In this document: in pieces, positions 18,674 to 27,025 of the stretch
How positions within the stretch are numbered: the stretch's first letter is position 1
Layout: each line of letters starts with the position of its first letter
Assembly (NCBI RefSeq): GCF_029892965.1
Contig: NZ_JARXWN010000010.1
Coordinates: forward strand, 62,001-126,000
Direction: 5' to 3'
Source: Dysgonomonas sp. PF1-14
GTDB taxonomy: Bacteria > Bacteroidota > Bacteroidia > Bacteroidales > Dysgonomonadaceae
DNA: 64,000 nucleotides
The notes under the pieces: generated by a model
Told to the model about the DNA's origin: nothing
The model's database searches: none
Seen by the model: the letters and a program-made list of their open reading frames with translations, nothing else
Translations under genes and position numbers: made by a program

Positions 18674-18858
18674 AGAGCCTGTTTAAATTTTACCAAAATA
18701 TTTTATTATAGATTCTTTTTCATTCATTTTTAGGCTCTTTTGGGAATAATTTATCCCTTTTATCGGCTTAAATAGCCCGCTATTATCACCTCAAAAAAGA
18801 ATAAATTATTCCCAAAATGGCTCTAAAAATCTGAATGAATAAAATTTAAACAGACTCT
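18674..18858. mobile_element. MITE-like element 1 (TIR AGAGYCTGTTTAAATTTTA)
   Basis: A 185-bp segment with 19-bp terminal inverted repeats (18674-18692 and 18840-18858, one mismatch). An internal second inverted repeat includes the perfect 16-mer TTTTGGGAATAATTTA (18738-18753) and its complement (18802-18817). No ORF. The centre has AGCCCGCTA, shared with element 2. It fills the gap between two convergent genes exactly: the left end abuts the lipoprotein terminator and the right end is 2 bp from the DUF456 stop codon. No clear target-site duplication was seen. Confidence 0.55.
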
Positions 18859-18860
18859 TA

Positions 18861-19358
18861 TTATTGAAAAAATATAAGTATCACTTCTTTGAAGAAATAG
18901 TAAGCCAGTATAAAAGCAACTATCAGTTTGAGCAATGTACCGGCTACAAACCCGACAAATGCTCCTGCTCCGGCTTTAAGAGCGACCTTAAATTCCTTTT
19001 CGTTGAGTAACTCACCTACTACAGCACCTACAAAAGGGAACAAAATAATTCCATAGGGAGGGAAAATGAACATACCGACTACAACACCGATAGCACATCC
19101 CCATGCCCCCCATTTGCCTCCACCCAACTTCTTAGTTCCCCAAATGGGGACAAAGTAGTCCAATATCTGTACAATGATAACGACAATACCCCACCCAATG
19201 AGAAACGCAGGCGAAAAATCGACACGCGTGGTAAGGTGCAGCAGCACGATAGCTATATAGCTAAGAGGCACTCCGGGCAATACGGGTAATATACAGCCTA
19301 AAATACCGATAATAGTCAGTACGGCACCTATAACTATGAGAACTATATCTAACGTCAT
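18861..19358 (-). CDS. DUF456 membrane protein
   Basis: 165 residues with about five hydrophobic helices and glycine zippers (VLTIIGILGCILPVLPGVPLSYIA, GAWGCAIGVVVGMFIFPPYG, LLNEKEFKVALKAGAGAFVGFVAGTLLK). This fits the DUF456 family of small integral membrane proteins, whose function is not known. It sits alone on the minus strand between element 1 (downstream) and a half copy of the same repeat family (upstream, starting 3 bp before the ATG). Confidence 0.85.
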   Translation of the reverse strand: MTLDIVLIVIGAVLTIIGILGCILPVLPGVPLSYIAIVLLHLTTRVDFSPAFLIGWGIVVIIVQILDYFVPIWGTKKLGGGKWGAWGCAIGVVVGMFIFPPYGIILFPFVGAVVGELLNEKEFKVALKAGAGAFVGFVAGTLLKLIVAFILAYYFFKEVILIFFQ

Positions 19359-19360
19359 TT

Positions 19361-19410
19361 AGTAACTGTTTAAATTTGACCGAAAATATTCCTGATAACT
19401 GTTTCTGATA
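19361..19410. repeat. Half copy of the MITE-like family
   Basis: The segment AGTAACTGTTTAAATTTGAC (19361-19380) and the following CGAAAATATT match the left end of element 2 (28241-28270) over 30 bp with one difference; similarity continues weakly with ATAACTGTTT. No matching right end is found before the tRNA gene, so this is a truncated copy or a solo end just upstream of the DUF456 start. Confidence 0.6.
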
Positions 19411-19445
19411 ACAAAAGAGCAGTGCAATACTATGTATTACACTGC
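19411..19445 (-). terminator. Terminator after tRNA-Leu(CAG)
   Basis: Stem GCAGTGCAATA (19419-19429) with TATTACACTGC (19435-19445), one G-U pair; read on the minus strand it is followed by TCTTTTGTT. Confidence 0.6.
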
Positions 19446-19461
19446 CCAACAAATTTTGATG

Positions 19462-19544
19462 TGCGCATGAAGGGACTCGAACCCCCACGACCGTAGGTCA
19501 CTGCCACCTGAAGACAGCGCGGCTACCAATTACGCCACATGCGC
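19462..19544 (-). tRNA. tRNA-Leu (CAG)
   Basis: 83-nt type II tRNA on the minus strand. Acceptor stem GCGCATG pairs with CATGCGC, discriminator A. The anticodon stem CTGTC/GGCAG encloses the loop TTCAGGT with anticodon CAG, and there is a long variable arm (TGACCTACGGTCGTG) typical of Leu. TTCGAGTCC forms the T-loop. CCA is not encoded. Confidence 0.92.
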
Positions 19545-19741
19545 TTGATGGCACAAAATTAATACATTTTTTTTATCTGAAACAGAAATATGCTAAAATA
19601 ATTACAATATTCATTCATAATATATCTATAGTCGGGCTGACACAACTAATCTTATAAATATTATCTATGATATATTCGTCAACACAAAACGCATTCGGTG
19701 TGTTACTTAGATATACATAAACATAGTAAACCTGTTGTATC

Positions 19742-19903
19742 ATGAAAGCAAATCAAATACTAAAACCTGTGGGCGAATTTAAAGGCTATGAAGAAGCCCG
19801 TAAGGACAAAAGAAACGAACCATTGGTAATTATCAGCGAGAAAGAAGTAAAAGCTGCCCTTAACAGGATAAACCCTGACGAAAACAGTATGGACAGAGGC
19901 TGA
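19742..19903 (+). CDS. Small unrecognised protein, 53 residues
   Basis: ATG at 19742 to TGA at 19901. The product starts MKANQILKPVGEFKGYEEAR and ends NPDENSMDRG. It is soluble and charged (about 20 Lys/Arg/Asp/Glu), has no signal peptide, and contains a likely strand-helix pair (EPLVIISEKEVKAALNRIN). Support for being real: regular coding-type composition, isolated position between two tRNA genes, and a dedicated rho-independent terminator 20 bp after the stop. No known family recognised; no neighbour suggests a role. Confidence 0.6.
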   Translation: MKANQILKPVGEFKGYEEARKDKRNEPLVIISEKEVKAALNRINPDENSMDRG

Positions 19904-19923
19904 TAGCCCCGATCTGAAAGAGT

Positions 19924-19960
19924 AAACCTCAAAGCAGAAAAACTTTGGGGTTTTATTTTC
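19924..19960 (+). terminator. Terminator of the 53-codon gene
   Basis: Stem AAACCTCAAAG (19924-19934) with CTTTGGGGTTT (19943-19953), one G-U pair, loop of 8, followed by TTATTTTC. Confidence 0.75.
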
Positions 19961-20089
19961 ACAGGCTTACAGTTTTTGAAATCTTCATTATTTTATGCTT
20001 AATTTATCCGATACACAGTATAGATAATTTCATTTTGAAAAAATACATTATTGAAATATCAAGATCAGGAATAAACTAAAGACTAAAAA

Positions 20090-20121
20090 CAAAAAAGACC
20101 TTCAATTTCTTGAAAGTCTTT
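20090..20121 (-). terminator. Terminator after tRNA-Leu(GAG)
   Basis: Stem AAAGACCTTCAA (20094-20105) with TTGAAAGTCTTT (20110-20121), one mismatch; on the minus strand it starts 2 bp after the tRNA 3' end and is followed by TTTTGTTTTT. Confidence 0.75.
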
Positions 20122-20122
20122 G

Positions 20123-20206
20123 TGCGCACGGCGAGACTCGAACTCGCACATCGTTACCGAAACTACCCCCTCAAAGTAGCGTGTCTACCAATTTCACCAC
20201 GTGCGC
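20123..20206 (-). tRNA. tRNA-Leu (GAG)
   Basis: 84-nt type II tRNA on the minus strand. Acceptor stem GCGCACG/CGTGCGC, discriminator A; anticodon stem CTACT/GGTAG with loop TTGAGGG, anticodon GAG; long variable arm; T-arm with TTCGAGTCT. CCA not encoded. Confidence 0.93.
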
Positions 20207-20212
20207 TTTTGC

Positions 20213-20245
20213 TGTAAACAAAAAATGTGACCTCTTGTCACATTT
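20213..20245 (-). terminator. Terminator after tRNA-Gly(GCC)
   Basis: Perfect 9-bp stem AAATGTGAC (20223-20231) and GTCACATTT (20237-20245), loop CTCTT, followed on the minus strand by a T tract (TTTTTTGTTT). Confidence 0.75.
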
Positions 20246-20246
20246 G

Positions 20247-20319
<73 letters not shown>

Positions 20320-20399
20320 GTTTGCGAGTGCAAATATAGAGGCTATTTTTAATTTATCAAAATTTTCACTTACTATTTTAATATTACCTGCTCATTTTT

Positions 20400-20963
20400 T
20401 TATAATCTACGGCTGACAGGCACATACAGATTCCTCTCTTTCAGATTATGAATAAAGTTTCGCGGATCCTCTTCATAAATGGAATTAACCTTCGGCGTAT
20501 AACCTAGATGAGCATTGGGTAAAAACTCTTTTATTCCGGTTAAGAAGATTTCGCGCTTCTCTTCTGTACCACAATTTATGATAACCTTAAGACCGTTCTT
20601 TGCTAGAAACTGAAAATGTTGCGTTTCAGATATTGGTATGAGACCATAAAGCTTCTCTTTCACTACTACCGGTTTTATCCAAACTATTGAATTATTATCT
20701 TTTCCTGCAGCAATAAGACGAGCCCAATAAGCCCCACCCTTAAAAATTCCTATATACATCACATATTCGAAGAATGCGAAAATAATGAGTATAACTCCGA
20801 GAACAAACATAAGCGGAGCCGATAGTTCTATAGCCACATAAAAAGAGAATACTGATGCACCCAAAAGAACAATGATAAATATAGTATATAAAAATCGGGT
20901 GTTATCAATATTCCCTTCTATAAATGATTTAAAATCATTCTCATCTTTTACTTCACTTCCCAT
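20400..20963 (-). CDS. Hypothetical membrane protein
   Basis: 187 residues. Two adjacent transmembrane helices (FLYTIFIIVLLGASVFSFYVAI and PLMFVLGVILIIFAFFEYVMYI) follow a short cytoplasmic N-terminus. The C-terminal half is soluble and PH-domain-like: WIKPVVVKEKLYGLIPISETQHFQFL, then VIINCGTEEKREIFLTGIKEFLP. That layout resembles bacterial PH-like membrane proteins, but this is a guess. The gene overlaps the end of korB by 16 bp, so it is probably co-transcribed with korAB; a functional link is not evident. Confidence 0.7.
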   Translation of the reverse strand: MGSEVKDENDFKSFIEGNIDNTRFLYTIFIIVLLGASVFSFYVAIELSAPLMFVLGVILIIFAFFEYVMYIGIFKGGAYWARLIAAGKDNNSIVWIKPVVVKEKLYGLIPISETQHFQFLAKNGLKVIINCGTEEKREIFLTGIKEFLPNAHLGYTPKVNSIYEEDPRNFIHNLKERNLYVPVSRRL

Positions 20964-21982
20964 ACATCCTTAGTCATCAGATAGTCGCGCAGGCTGCGAA
21001 TCGGATTTTTAGCCTGTACTTCTTTTATCTGCTCTGCAACACCCTCATCGTAAGTCAGGGCTTTTACATCGCGGATAACCCCCAAAGCTACCGGCAGACC
21101 GTTTTCGAGCGACATCAGACCGAGTTTCAGATGCAAAGTATTGTCCTCAGTAGTGGAATCATGTACCAGTACATCGTCTATTGTATAACCTTCCTGTCCG
21201 ACAGTAACCGCTTTCAGGTTCCAGCCATCCATTACCAGCCCTTTGTCCTTATTGGCTCCGAAAAGCATCTTTTCGCCTTGTTTAAGCAGGATGGTACGCT
21301 CGGCACGCCAAGCCTTATCTGCTACATTTTCGTGTATAGCATCGTTAAAGATCACACAGTTCTGCAATACTTCTATTACCGATGCTCCTTTATGTCTGGC
21401 AGCGTCAGCCAATACTTCGGTAGTATTAGACAGGTCTACGTCTATACAGCGGGCAAAAAATGTTCCTCTGGCTCCCAATGCAAGTTCTATCGGATGAAAT
21501 GGGTCTTCTACCGTTCCGTAAGGCGATGTCTTTGACACGAATCCCCTGTCGGAAGTCGGTGAGAATTGCCCTTTGGTCAGTCCGTATATTTTATTATTGA
21601 ACAGAAGTATATTGATATCTACATTGCGGCGTACGGCGTGTATAAAATGATTACCGCCAATAGCAAGGCTGTCGCCATCGCCTGTAGCAAGCCATACGGT
21701 CAATTCGGGTTTAGCAGTCTTTACACCTGTAGCAATAGCTGCACCACGCCCATGAATAGTATGAAAGCCATAAGTATTCATATAGTAAGGCAAGCGAGAA
21801 GAGCAACCGATACCGGATATCACAGCCGTCATGTGGGGTTCAATATCCAGCTCGGCCATAGCTTTATGTAAACAATTCAGAATGGCATGGTCTCCACAAC
21901 CGGGACACCAACGCACGTACTGGTCACTTTTATAATCTTTAGCCTGATGTAATGAGGCCATTTTCAAATTTGTATCTATCAT
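20948..21982 (-). CDS. korB: 2-oxoacid:ferredoxin oxidoreductase, beta subunit
   Basis: 344 residues. TPP-binding subunit: WCPGCGDH near the N-terminus (iron-sulfur/TPP region), GIGCSSRLPYYMNTYGFHTIHGRG, and the TPP-Mg motif GDGDSLAIGGNH with NNKIYGLTKGQ. With KorA it oxidatively decarboxylates 2-oxoglutarate (or another 2-oxoacid) to the acyl-CoA with ferredoxin as acceptor, in the cytoplasm. korA lies immediately upstream with a 2-bp gap. Substrate (2-oxoglutarate versus others) is assigned by family similarity only. Confidence 0.92.
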   Translation of the reverse strand: MIDTNLKMASLHQAKDYKSDQYVRWCPGCGDHAILNCLHKAMAELDIEPHMTAVISGIGCSSRLPYYMNTYGFHTIHGRGAAIATGVKTAKPELTVWLATGDGDSLAIGGNHFIHAVRRNVDINILLFNNKIYGLTKGQFSPTSDRGFVSKTSPYGTVEDPFHPIELALGARGTFFARCIDVDLSNTTEVLADAARHKGASVIEVLQNCVIFNDAIHENVADKAWRAERTILLKQGEKMLFGANKDKGLVMDGWNLKAVTVGQEGYTIDDVLVHDSTTEDNTLHLKLGLMSLENGLPVALGVIRDVKALTYDEGVAEQIKEVQAKNPIRSLRDYLMTKDVWEVK

Positions 21983-21984
21983 AG

Positions 21985-23832
21985 CTATTCTTCCAATTTT
22001 TTAGTGAATGATTCGATAAGGTCGGACACAGAGAATGGCTGCCCTTCCACCTTATTATACCTGTCGACCTGCAAGCCCGGTATTTTTTCCATCAGGTAAC
22101 CTGCAAATTGCCCGGTATTTTGTTCTGCAACTACCACCTTCGCAAATTTCCGCAATATGGATGCCGCATTGTTTGGCAACGGGCTGATAAAACGAAAATG
22201 TGCCAATGCAACCTTATGTCCGGCAGCATTCATTTTCTCAACAGCTTCGCGCAAGTGTCCGTAGGTACCGCCCCACCCTACAATGAGCAGATCGGCATCT
22301 TCGCCACCAATAAGTTCAAGTTGAGGAATAAAATCAGCTACTTTATTTACCTTAGCCTGGCGTGTATCTACCATTTTCTGATGATTGACAGGATCGGTAG
22401 AGATAGCACCGGAAATATAATCTTTCTCAAGTCCGCCGATACGGTGTGTGTAACCTTCGAGTCCGGCAGCAGCCCAATAGCGGGCATAGTTTTCATCATC
22501 GCGCAACGCACTGCGCCATTCGTTGACATCTACAAGGCTCTGATCGTGTACCTTGATTGGTGGATACTGATCCAGATCGGGTATTCGCCATGCCGACGAT
22601 CCGTTAGCAATATATCCGTCGGTAAGCAATATAACAGGTGTTATATGCTCCAATGCGATCTTCGATGCCCAATACGCCATATCGAAACAGTCGGTAGGAC
22701 TTGCCGCAGCAACTACAACAATCGGGCTTTCTCCATTGCGTCCGTATAATGCCTGACGGAGGTCGGTTTGTTCTGTTTTGGTCGGCAATCCTGTAGAAGG
22801 TCCCCCACGCTGTACGTCTATAACGACAAGTGGTAGTTCTGCCATCACAGCCAGACCGATAGCCTCGCTTTTCAGTGCCAGTCCGGGACCGGAAGTAGAT
22901 GTTGCTGCCAGATTGCCTGCAAAGCTGGCACCTATGGCTGTACATACTCCGGCTATTTCGTCTTCCACCTGAATGGCTTTTACCCCCAGTTGCTTAAACT
23001 TCACCAGTTCCTGCAAAATATCTGTTGCAGGAGTTATCGGGTAAGAGCCTAAGAACAGTGGCCTGCCTGCATTTTCAGAAGCAGCTATCAAGCCGTATGC
23101 AGTAGCGGTATTACCGTTTACATCTATATAGAATCCCTTGTCTACGTTTACTGTTTCCACACGGTACGAAGCGATACTCATATCGGTATTGTGACCATAA
23201 TTGAATCCGTCGGCCAATACTTTCAGATTGGCTTCTACCAGAATAGGTTTCTTGGCAAATTTGGATGAAAGCATGTGATTGGCAACATCTAACGGACGGT
23301 TGAACAACCAGCATACCAATCCTAAAGCAAACATATTCTTGCAACGGATACGCGATTTCATATCCAGTTCCATTCCTTCCAGACTGTCTTTTGTCAGCGT
23401 AGTTATAGGAACGGAAATTATCTGCTGTGTAGTCAGTCCCAGTTCAGCAAAAGGACTTTCGGTTGCAAACAGCGCTTTTTCAAGATCTCTCTTTGCGAAA
23501 GAATCGGAGTCGATTACGATCACAGAATCTTCTTTCAGATAGTTAGCGTTTACCTTCAGGGCAGCCGGATTCATAGCCACCAGAACATCCGATTTGTCTC
23601 CCGAGTTGTAAATCTGATTACCCAGATGTACCTGAAAACCCGAAACACCTGAGAGCGTTCCTTGCGGCGCGCGTATCTCGGCCGGAAAATCAGGAAAAGT
23701 AGATATCTGATTCCCAAAAATAGCTGACAGGTTGGAAAAAATAGTTCCGGTCAACTGCATGCCGTCTCCCGAGTCTCCCGAAAAACGGATGACAATGTTC
23801 TTAACATCTTTAATTTTTACTGTGTTTTGCAT
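21985..23832 (-). CDS. korA: 2-oxoacid:ferredoxin oxidoreductase, fused gamma-alpha subunit
   Basis: 615 residues. The N-terminal about 190 residues form the gamma domain (RFSGDSGDGMQLTG, FPDFPAEIRAPQGT). The rest is the alpha/pyrimidine-binding domain (SYPITPATDILQEL, VEDEIAGVCTAIGASFAG, TSTSGPGLALKSEAIGLAVMAELP), and domain II ends the protein. This is the two-gene KorAB arrangement widespread in anaerobic Bacteroidota. First gene of a korA-korB-membrane-protein unit; the upstream 238 bp (23833-24070) hold no other feature I can support. Confidence 0.92.
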   Translation of the reverse strand: MQNTVKIKDVKNIVIRFSGDSGDGMQLTGTIFSNLSAIFGNQISTFPDFPAEIRAPQGTLSGVSGFQVHLGNQIYNSGDKSDVLVAMNPAALKVNANYLKEDSVIVIDSDSFAKRDLEKALFATESPFAELGLTTQQIISVPITTLTKDSLEGMELDMKSRIRCKNMFALGLVCWLFNRPLDVANHMLSSKFAKKPILVEANLKVLADGFNYGHNTDMSIASYRVETVNVDKGFYIDVNGNTATAYGLIAASENAGRPLFLGSYPITPATDILQELVKFKQLGVKAIQVEDEIAGVCTAIGASFAGNLAATSTSGPGLALKSEAIGLAVMAELPLVVIDVQRGGPSTGLPTKTEQTDLRQALYGRNGESPIVVVAAASPTDCFDMAYWASKIALEHITPVILLTDGYIANGSSAWRIPDLDQYPPIKVHDQSLVDVNEWRSALRDDENYARYWAAAGLEGYTHRIGGLEKDYISGAISTDPVNHQKMVDTRQAKVNKVADFIPQLELIGGEDADLLIVGWGGTYGHLREAVEKMNAAGHKVALAHFRFISPLPNNAASILRKFAKVVVAEQNTGQFAGYLMEKIPGLQVDRYNKVEGQPFSVSDLIESFTKKLEE

Positions 23833-24070
23833 TATATGGTCTTAATTAAAAGAGGTATTGCGTTTTATTTAAGCAAAGGAAAAAAAGTATCGATGAATAT
23901 ACAAACAATATTCCGAAAAAATATACAAATGAGGCTTTTAATCTCCTATGCCCAAGTTATATTTTGAGTAAACAGACATCTGTACACAATTACAATTAAG
24001 ATAGTCTGAATTTATATCAAATCAAAGTTTTCTATAGAACGAATAAAGATATAGATAGTACGAATATAAA

Positions 24071-24601
24071 TCAGCAACCGTACACTATGTTGTATATTTT
24101 ACCTTTTATTTCGATCAGATTGGTTTCTATATCTACATTTCCGTACGACATCAGCTTCATTGGCACTGTTCCTGTATGTTCATAATATGCAGGTTGTTGA
24201 TATTGTATATTCTCCCACAATCTGAAACCAAGTCGCTGATAAAAACCGATACGGCGCTCTGACAATATTGTTGCCGGCAGTTCTACTTCCAGTATGATAG
24301 GCTTAGACAAATCCGCGATAAACAATTCCATGGCTTTGCGCCCGTAGCCTCCGTTTCTGAACTCGGGCGATATGGCAAAATGTTCGGCAAAGATAAAATC
24401 ATCCAAATCCCAATAGGTAAGAAATCCGACTATTTGCTCGTCTTCTATGGTTATGGCAATAACGAACGGTTTATCGCTTTTGTAAAATTCCAGCATTGTT
24501 TCCACAGGGCGGCGTTCGCTCAGCGGAAAAGACTCTATATACAGATTCTCTACAAATGATAATTCGTGATGTTTCGACACATCTAATTTCCTTATTTCCA
24601 T
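24071..24601 (-). CDS. GNAT-family N-acetyltransferase
   Basis: 176 residues. GNAT fold with the acetyl-CoA pyrophosphate loop in FRNGGYGRKAMELFI (motif A: Q/R-x-x-G-x-G/A) preceded by the beta4 strand FAEHFAISPEF, and the motif B region GFYQRLGFRLW. It transfers acetyl from acetyl-CoA to an unknown amine. Monocistronic; a dispersed repeat begins 15 bp upstream of the start codon. Confidence 0.85.
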   Translation of the reverse strand: MEIRKLDVSKHHELSFVENLYIESFPLSERRPVETMLEFYKSDKPFVIAITIEDEQIVGFLTYWDLDDFIFAEHFAISPEFRNGGYGRKAMELFIADLSKPIILEVELPATILSERRIGFYQRLGFRLWENIQYQQPAYYEHTGTVPMKLMSYGNVDIETNLIEIKGKIYNIVYGC

Positions 24602-24616
24602 AACAATCTCCCTTTA

Positions 24617-24678
24617 TTTTTAACTAAAAAGTAACGAAAGTAATGCTTTTACATTGTTTTCGTTCTCTGTTACTTTTC
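24617..24678. repeat. Dispersed intergenic repeat, copy B
   Basis: About 62 bp running from TTTTAACTAAAAAGTAAC to GTTACTTTTC; AAAAAGTAAC and GTTACTTTT are inverted and can pair. It lies just upstream of the GNAT gene. Confidence 0.75.
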
Positions 24679-24695
24679 TTCTTCTCGTTGTCATT

Positions 24696-24764
24696 TTGTA
24701 GGGGCAAATTGCATTCGCCCGCTAAACATTTACACACTTGGGCGAATGCAATTCGCCCCTACAA
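24696..24764. repeat. Large inverted repeat with 25-bp arms
   Basis: Left arm 24696-24720 and right arm 24740-24764 are reverse complements with one mismatch: TTGTAGGGGCRAATTGCATT followed by CGCCC. The loop is 19 bp (24721-24739). It is much GC-richer than its surroundings and sits between repeat copies B and C. It could be a mobile palindromic repeat or a very stable RNA hairpin. Confidence 0.85.
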
Positions 24765-24773
24765 GCTCATCTA

Positions 24774-24836
24774 TTTTAACTAAAATGTAACAAATGTAAC
24801 AGATTTGCACTGTTTTTATTCTCTGTTACTTTTTTG
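24774..24836. repeat. Dispersed intergenic repeat, copy C
   Basis: 63 bp from TTTTAACTAAAATGTAAC to TCTGTTACTTTTTTG, same family and orientation as copy B. Downstream of the FtsE-like gene. Confidence 0.75.
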
Positions 24837-24889
24837 TTGTTGATTATTAACTGAATATATCCTATAGATAAATATCCTGTCAAATAATA

Positions 24890-25588
24890 CTAGTTTGTCT
24901 GACTATTCAGTTTTACATCTCTAAGATGTCCGTCTTCGCATTTGATGATGCGCCCCGGATATTTTTGCACAACTGCATAGTTGTGAGTAGACATAACTAC
25001 GGCTGTACCACTTTCTGAGATGGTATGCAACAGTTGTACGATCTGATTACCGGTCTCCGGGTCAAGATTACCGGTAGGCTCGTCTGCCAGAATAATTTCG
25101 GGCGAATTGAGCAAAGCTCTGGCTATAACAATACGTTGCTGCTCACCTCCCGATAGTTCGTGAGGCATCTTATAACCCTTATTCTGCATCCCCACCTGTG
25201 TAAGCACTTCATTGATACGTATATCTATCAATCCCTTGTTTTTCCAACCTGTAGCACGAAGTACAAATTCTAAGTTCTTTTCCGCTGTGCGGTCTATCAA
25301 TAGTTGAAAGTCCTGAAATACGATACCTACTTTTCGTCTGAGATGGGGTATTTGCTTCTTCTTTATACTTTCCAGTTCGTAGTCGAATATGCGTCCATGC
25401 CCTTTCGACAATGGTATTTCGTAATAAACACTTTTCAGGAATGTGCTTTTTCCTGAACCTACTTTACCAATAAGATACACAAAGTCTCCCTCGCTAATGG
25501 AGATATTGATATCACTCAGGATAATGTTTCCATCGCGTCCCAGATCCACGTCTTTGTATTTCAGTATCACATCTTTTTCCGTATCCAT
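24890..25588 (-). CDS. ftsE: FtsE-like ABC transporter ATPase
   Basis: 232 residues, a single ABC ATPase. Walker [10 protein letters not shown] (41-49), Q-loop VFQDFQLL, signature [15 protein letters not shown], Walker [13 protein letters not shown] and the H-loop STHNY. The closest family is FtsE, which with FtsX transmits division signals to periplasmic peptidoglycan hydrolases. The expected FtsX partner is not adjacent here, so another MacB/LolD-type partner cannot be excluded. It is 75 bp downstream of hisIE on the same strand. Confidence 0.85.
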   Translation of the reverse strand: MDTEKDVILKYKDVDLGRDGNIILSDINISISEGDFVYLIGKVGSGKSTFLKSVYYEIPLSKGHGRIFDYELESIKKKQIPHLRRKVGIVFQDFQLLIDRTAEKNLEFVLRATGWKNKGLIDIRINEVLTQVGMQNKGYKMPHELSGGEQQRIVIARALLNSPEIILADEPTGNLDPETGNQIVQLLHTISESGTAVVMSTHNYAVVQKYPGRIIKCEDGHLRDVKLNSQTN

Positions 25589-25663
25589 ATTATTACAGGG
25601 CTTATTCGTTTTCCGATACTCCTATTAGAACATTTCTGATCGTTATTAGTTTTGCTCAGGCAC

Positions 25664-26260
25664 TTACTTCTTGTGTCTTTTCTGTAGTTCCCGCGCCAGA
25701 TCTTCTATACTCAATCCTTTGGATGTAAGCAATACGATAAGGTGGTAAAGCATATCCGCCGATTCGTATATCAGGCGATCGTCCGTTCCGTTACAAGCTT
25801 CTATTACCGATTCCAGAGCTTCCTCCCCTACCTTTTGAGCCATACGGTTTATTCCCGACTCGAATAGCGATGTGGTATATGAACCTTCCGGCATCTCTTT
25901 GTATCGTTTTTCTATAAAATGCTGTAGGTATTTCAGGAACAGGATGTCTTCTTTATTCTCTTCTTCGAAGCAGGTGTCGGCTCCTGTATGGCATACAGGC
26001 CCTACCGGATTGACTTTGATAAGCAATGTATCGTGGTCACAGTCGTCTTTTATACTTACTACATTCAGGAAGTTTCCGCTTTCTTCTCCTTTTGTCCAAA
26101 GGCGTTGCTTTGTACGGCTAAAAAATGTAACTTTTCCTGTTTCCTGTGTTTTCTGCAGGGCCTCTTCGTTCATGTAACCGAGCATCAACACCTTGTTTGT
26201 CTCATCGTCCTGTATTATTGCGGGAATCAATCCGCCTACCTTATCATAATCGAGTTTCAT
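25664..26260 (-). CDS. hisIE: Bifunctional phosphoribosyl-AMP cyclohydrolase/phosphoribosyl-ATP pyrophosphatase
   Basis: 198 residues. The N-terminal HisI domain (DNEALQ-like [29 protein letters not shown], zinc-binding [17 protein letters not shown]) is fused to a C-terminal HisE domain ([33 protein letters not shown]). It catalyses steps 2 and 3 of histidine synthesis. ATGA overlap (26257-26260) with hisF shows translational coupling. Last His gene of the operon. Confidence 0.95.
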   Translation of the reverse strand: MKLDYDKVGGLIPAIIQDDETNKVLMLGYMNEEALQKTQETGKVTFFSRTKQRLWTKGEESGNFLNVVSIKDDCDHDTLLIKVNPVGPVCHTGADTCFEEENKEDILFLKYLQHFIEKRYKEMPEGSYTTSLFESGINRMAQKVGEEALESVIEACNGTDDRLIYESADMLYHLIVLLTSKGLSIEDLARELQKRHKK

Positions 26261-27009
26261 CTTACGTTTATATTTTCTTGTTTCAGGTATTCTTTTAAAT
26301 CTTTTATCGCAATTTCCCCGAAGTGAAAAACACTTGCAGCAAGAGCAGCATCGGCTTTACCATCTGTAAACACATCGCGGAAATGCTGCATACTGCCTGC
26401 CCCACCCGATGCAATTATCGGTATATTCAGTGTTTCGGACAATTGGCGTAATGCATCATTGGCATATCCGGTCTTTACTCCATCGTGGTTCATACTGGTA
26501 AACAGAATTTCTCCGGCACCCAGATTTTCTGCTTCCTTTGCCCACGAGAACAGCTCTTTATCGGTCTTGTTGCGTCCGCCACTTGTGTAACAACTCCATA
26601 CTCCATTTTCAAAGTTAGCATCTATAGCGCATACACATACCTGTGAGCCATAGTTTTTTGCAATTTCTTCGATAATCTCAGGGTTTCTTATAGCTGTAGA
26701 GTTCACCGAAACTTTATCTGCTCCGGCATTCAGCAAACGATCTACATCTGCCAACTCATTTATTCCTCCGCCGATAGTAAACGGAATATTGATGTTAGCC
26801 GCTATTCGTTTTACCAGATCCGTAAATGTCTTACGTCCCTCATGCGATGCAGTGATGTCGAGAAAAACAAGTTCATCGGCTCCCTGCTCGCTATAGCGCA
26901 CACCGAGTTCGACAGGGTCGCCCGCTTCACGCAGGTTGACAAAGTTTGTTCCTTTTACGGTCATGCCGTCTTTTACATCGAGGCAGGGTATTATTCTTTT
27001 TGCTAACAC
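26257..27009 (-). CDS. hisF: Imidazole glycerol phosphate synthase, cyclase subunit
   Basis: 250 residues, a TIM barrel. Starts [15 protein letters not shown] from a GTG at 27009; no ATG is available there. Catalytic Asp residues lie in CLDVKDG and in the VCAIDAN strand, and phosphate-binding loops are IGGGI and ASGGAGS. It cyclises PRFAR with ammonia delivered by HisH. 16 bp downstream of hisA. Confidence 0.95.
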   Translation of the reverse strand: MLAKRIIPCLDVKDGMTVKGTNFVNLREAGDPVELGVRYSEQGADELVFLDITASHEGRKTFTDLVKRIAANINIPFTIGGGINELADVDRLLNAGADKVSVNSTAIRNPEIIEEIAKNYGSQVCVCAIDANFENGVWSCYTSGGRNKTDKELFSWAKEAENLGAGEILFTSMNHDGVKTGYANDALRQLSETLNIPIIASGGAGSMQHFRDVFTDGKADAALAASVFHFGEIAIKDLKEYLKQENINVR

Positions 27010-27025
27010 TTTAATTAATTATGAA

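Noticed and set aside
22108-22749. 213-codon plus-strand ORF opposite korA
   Set aside because: Antisense shadow of a well-conserved coding region with no family likeness.
24890-25588. Complete FtsEX pair
   Set aside because: No FtsX-like membrane gene is adjacent in either direction.
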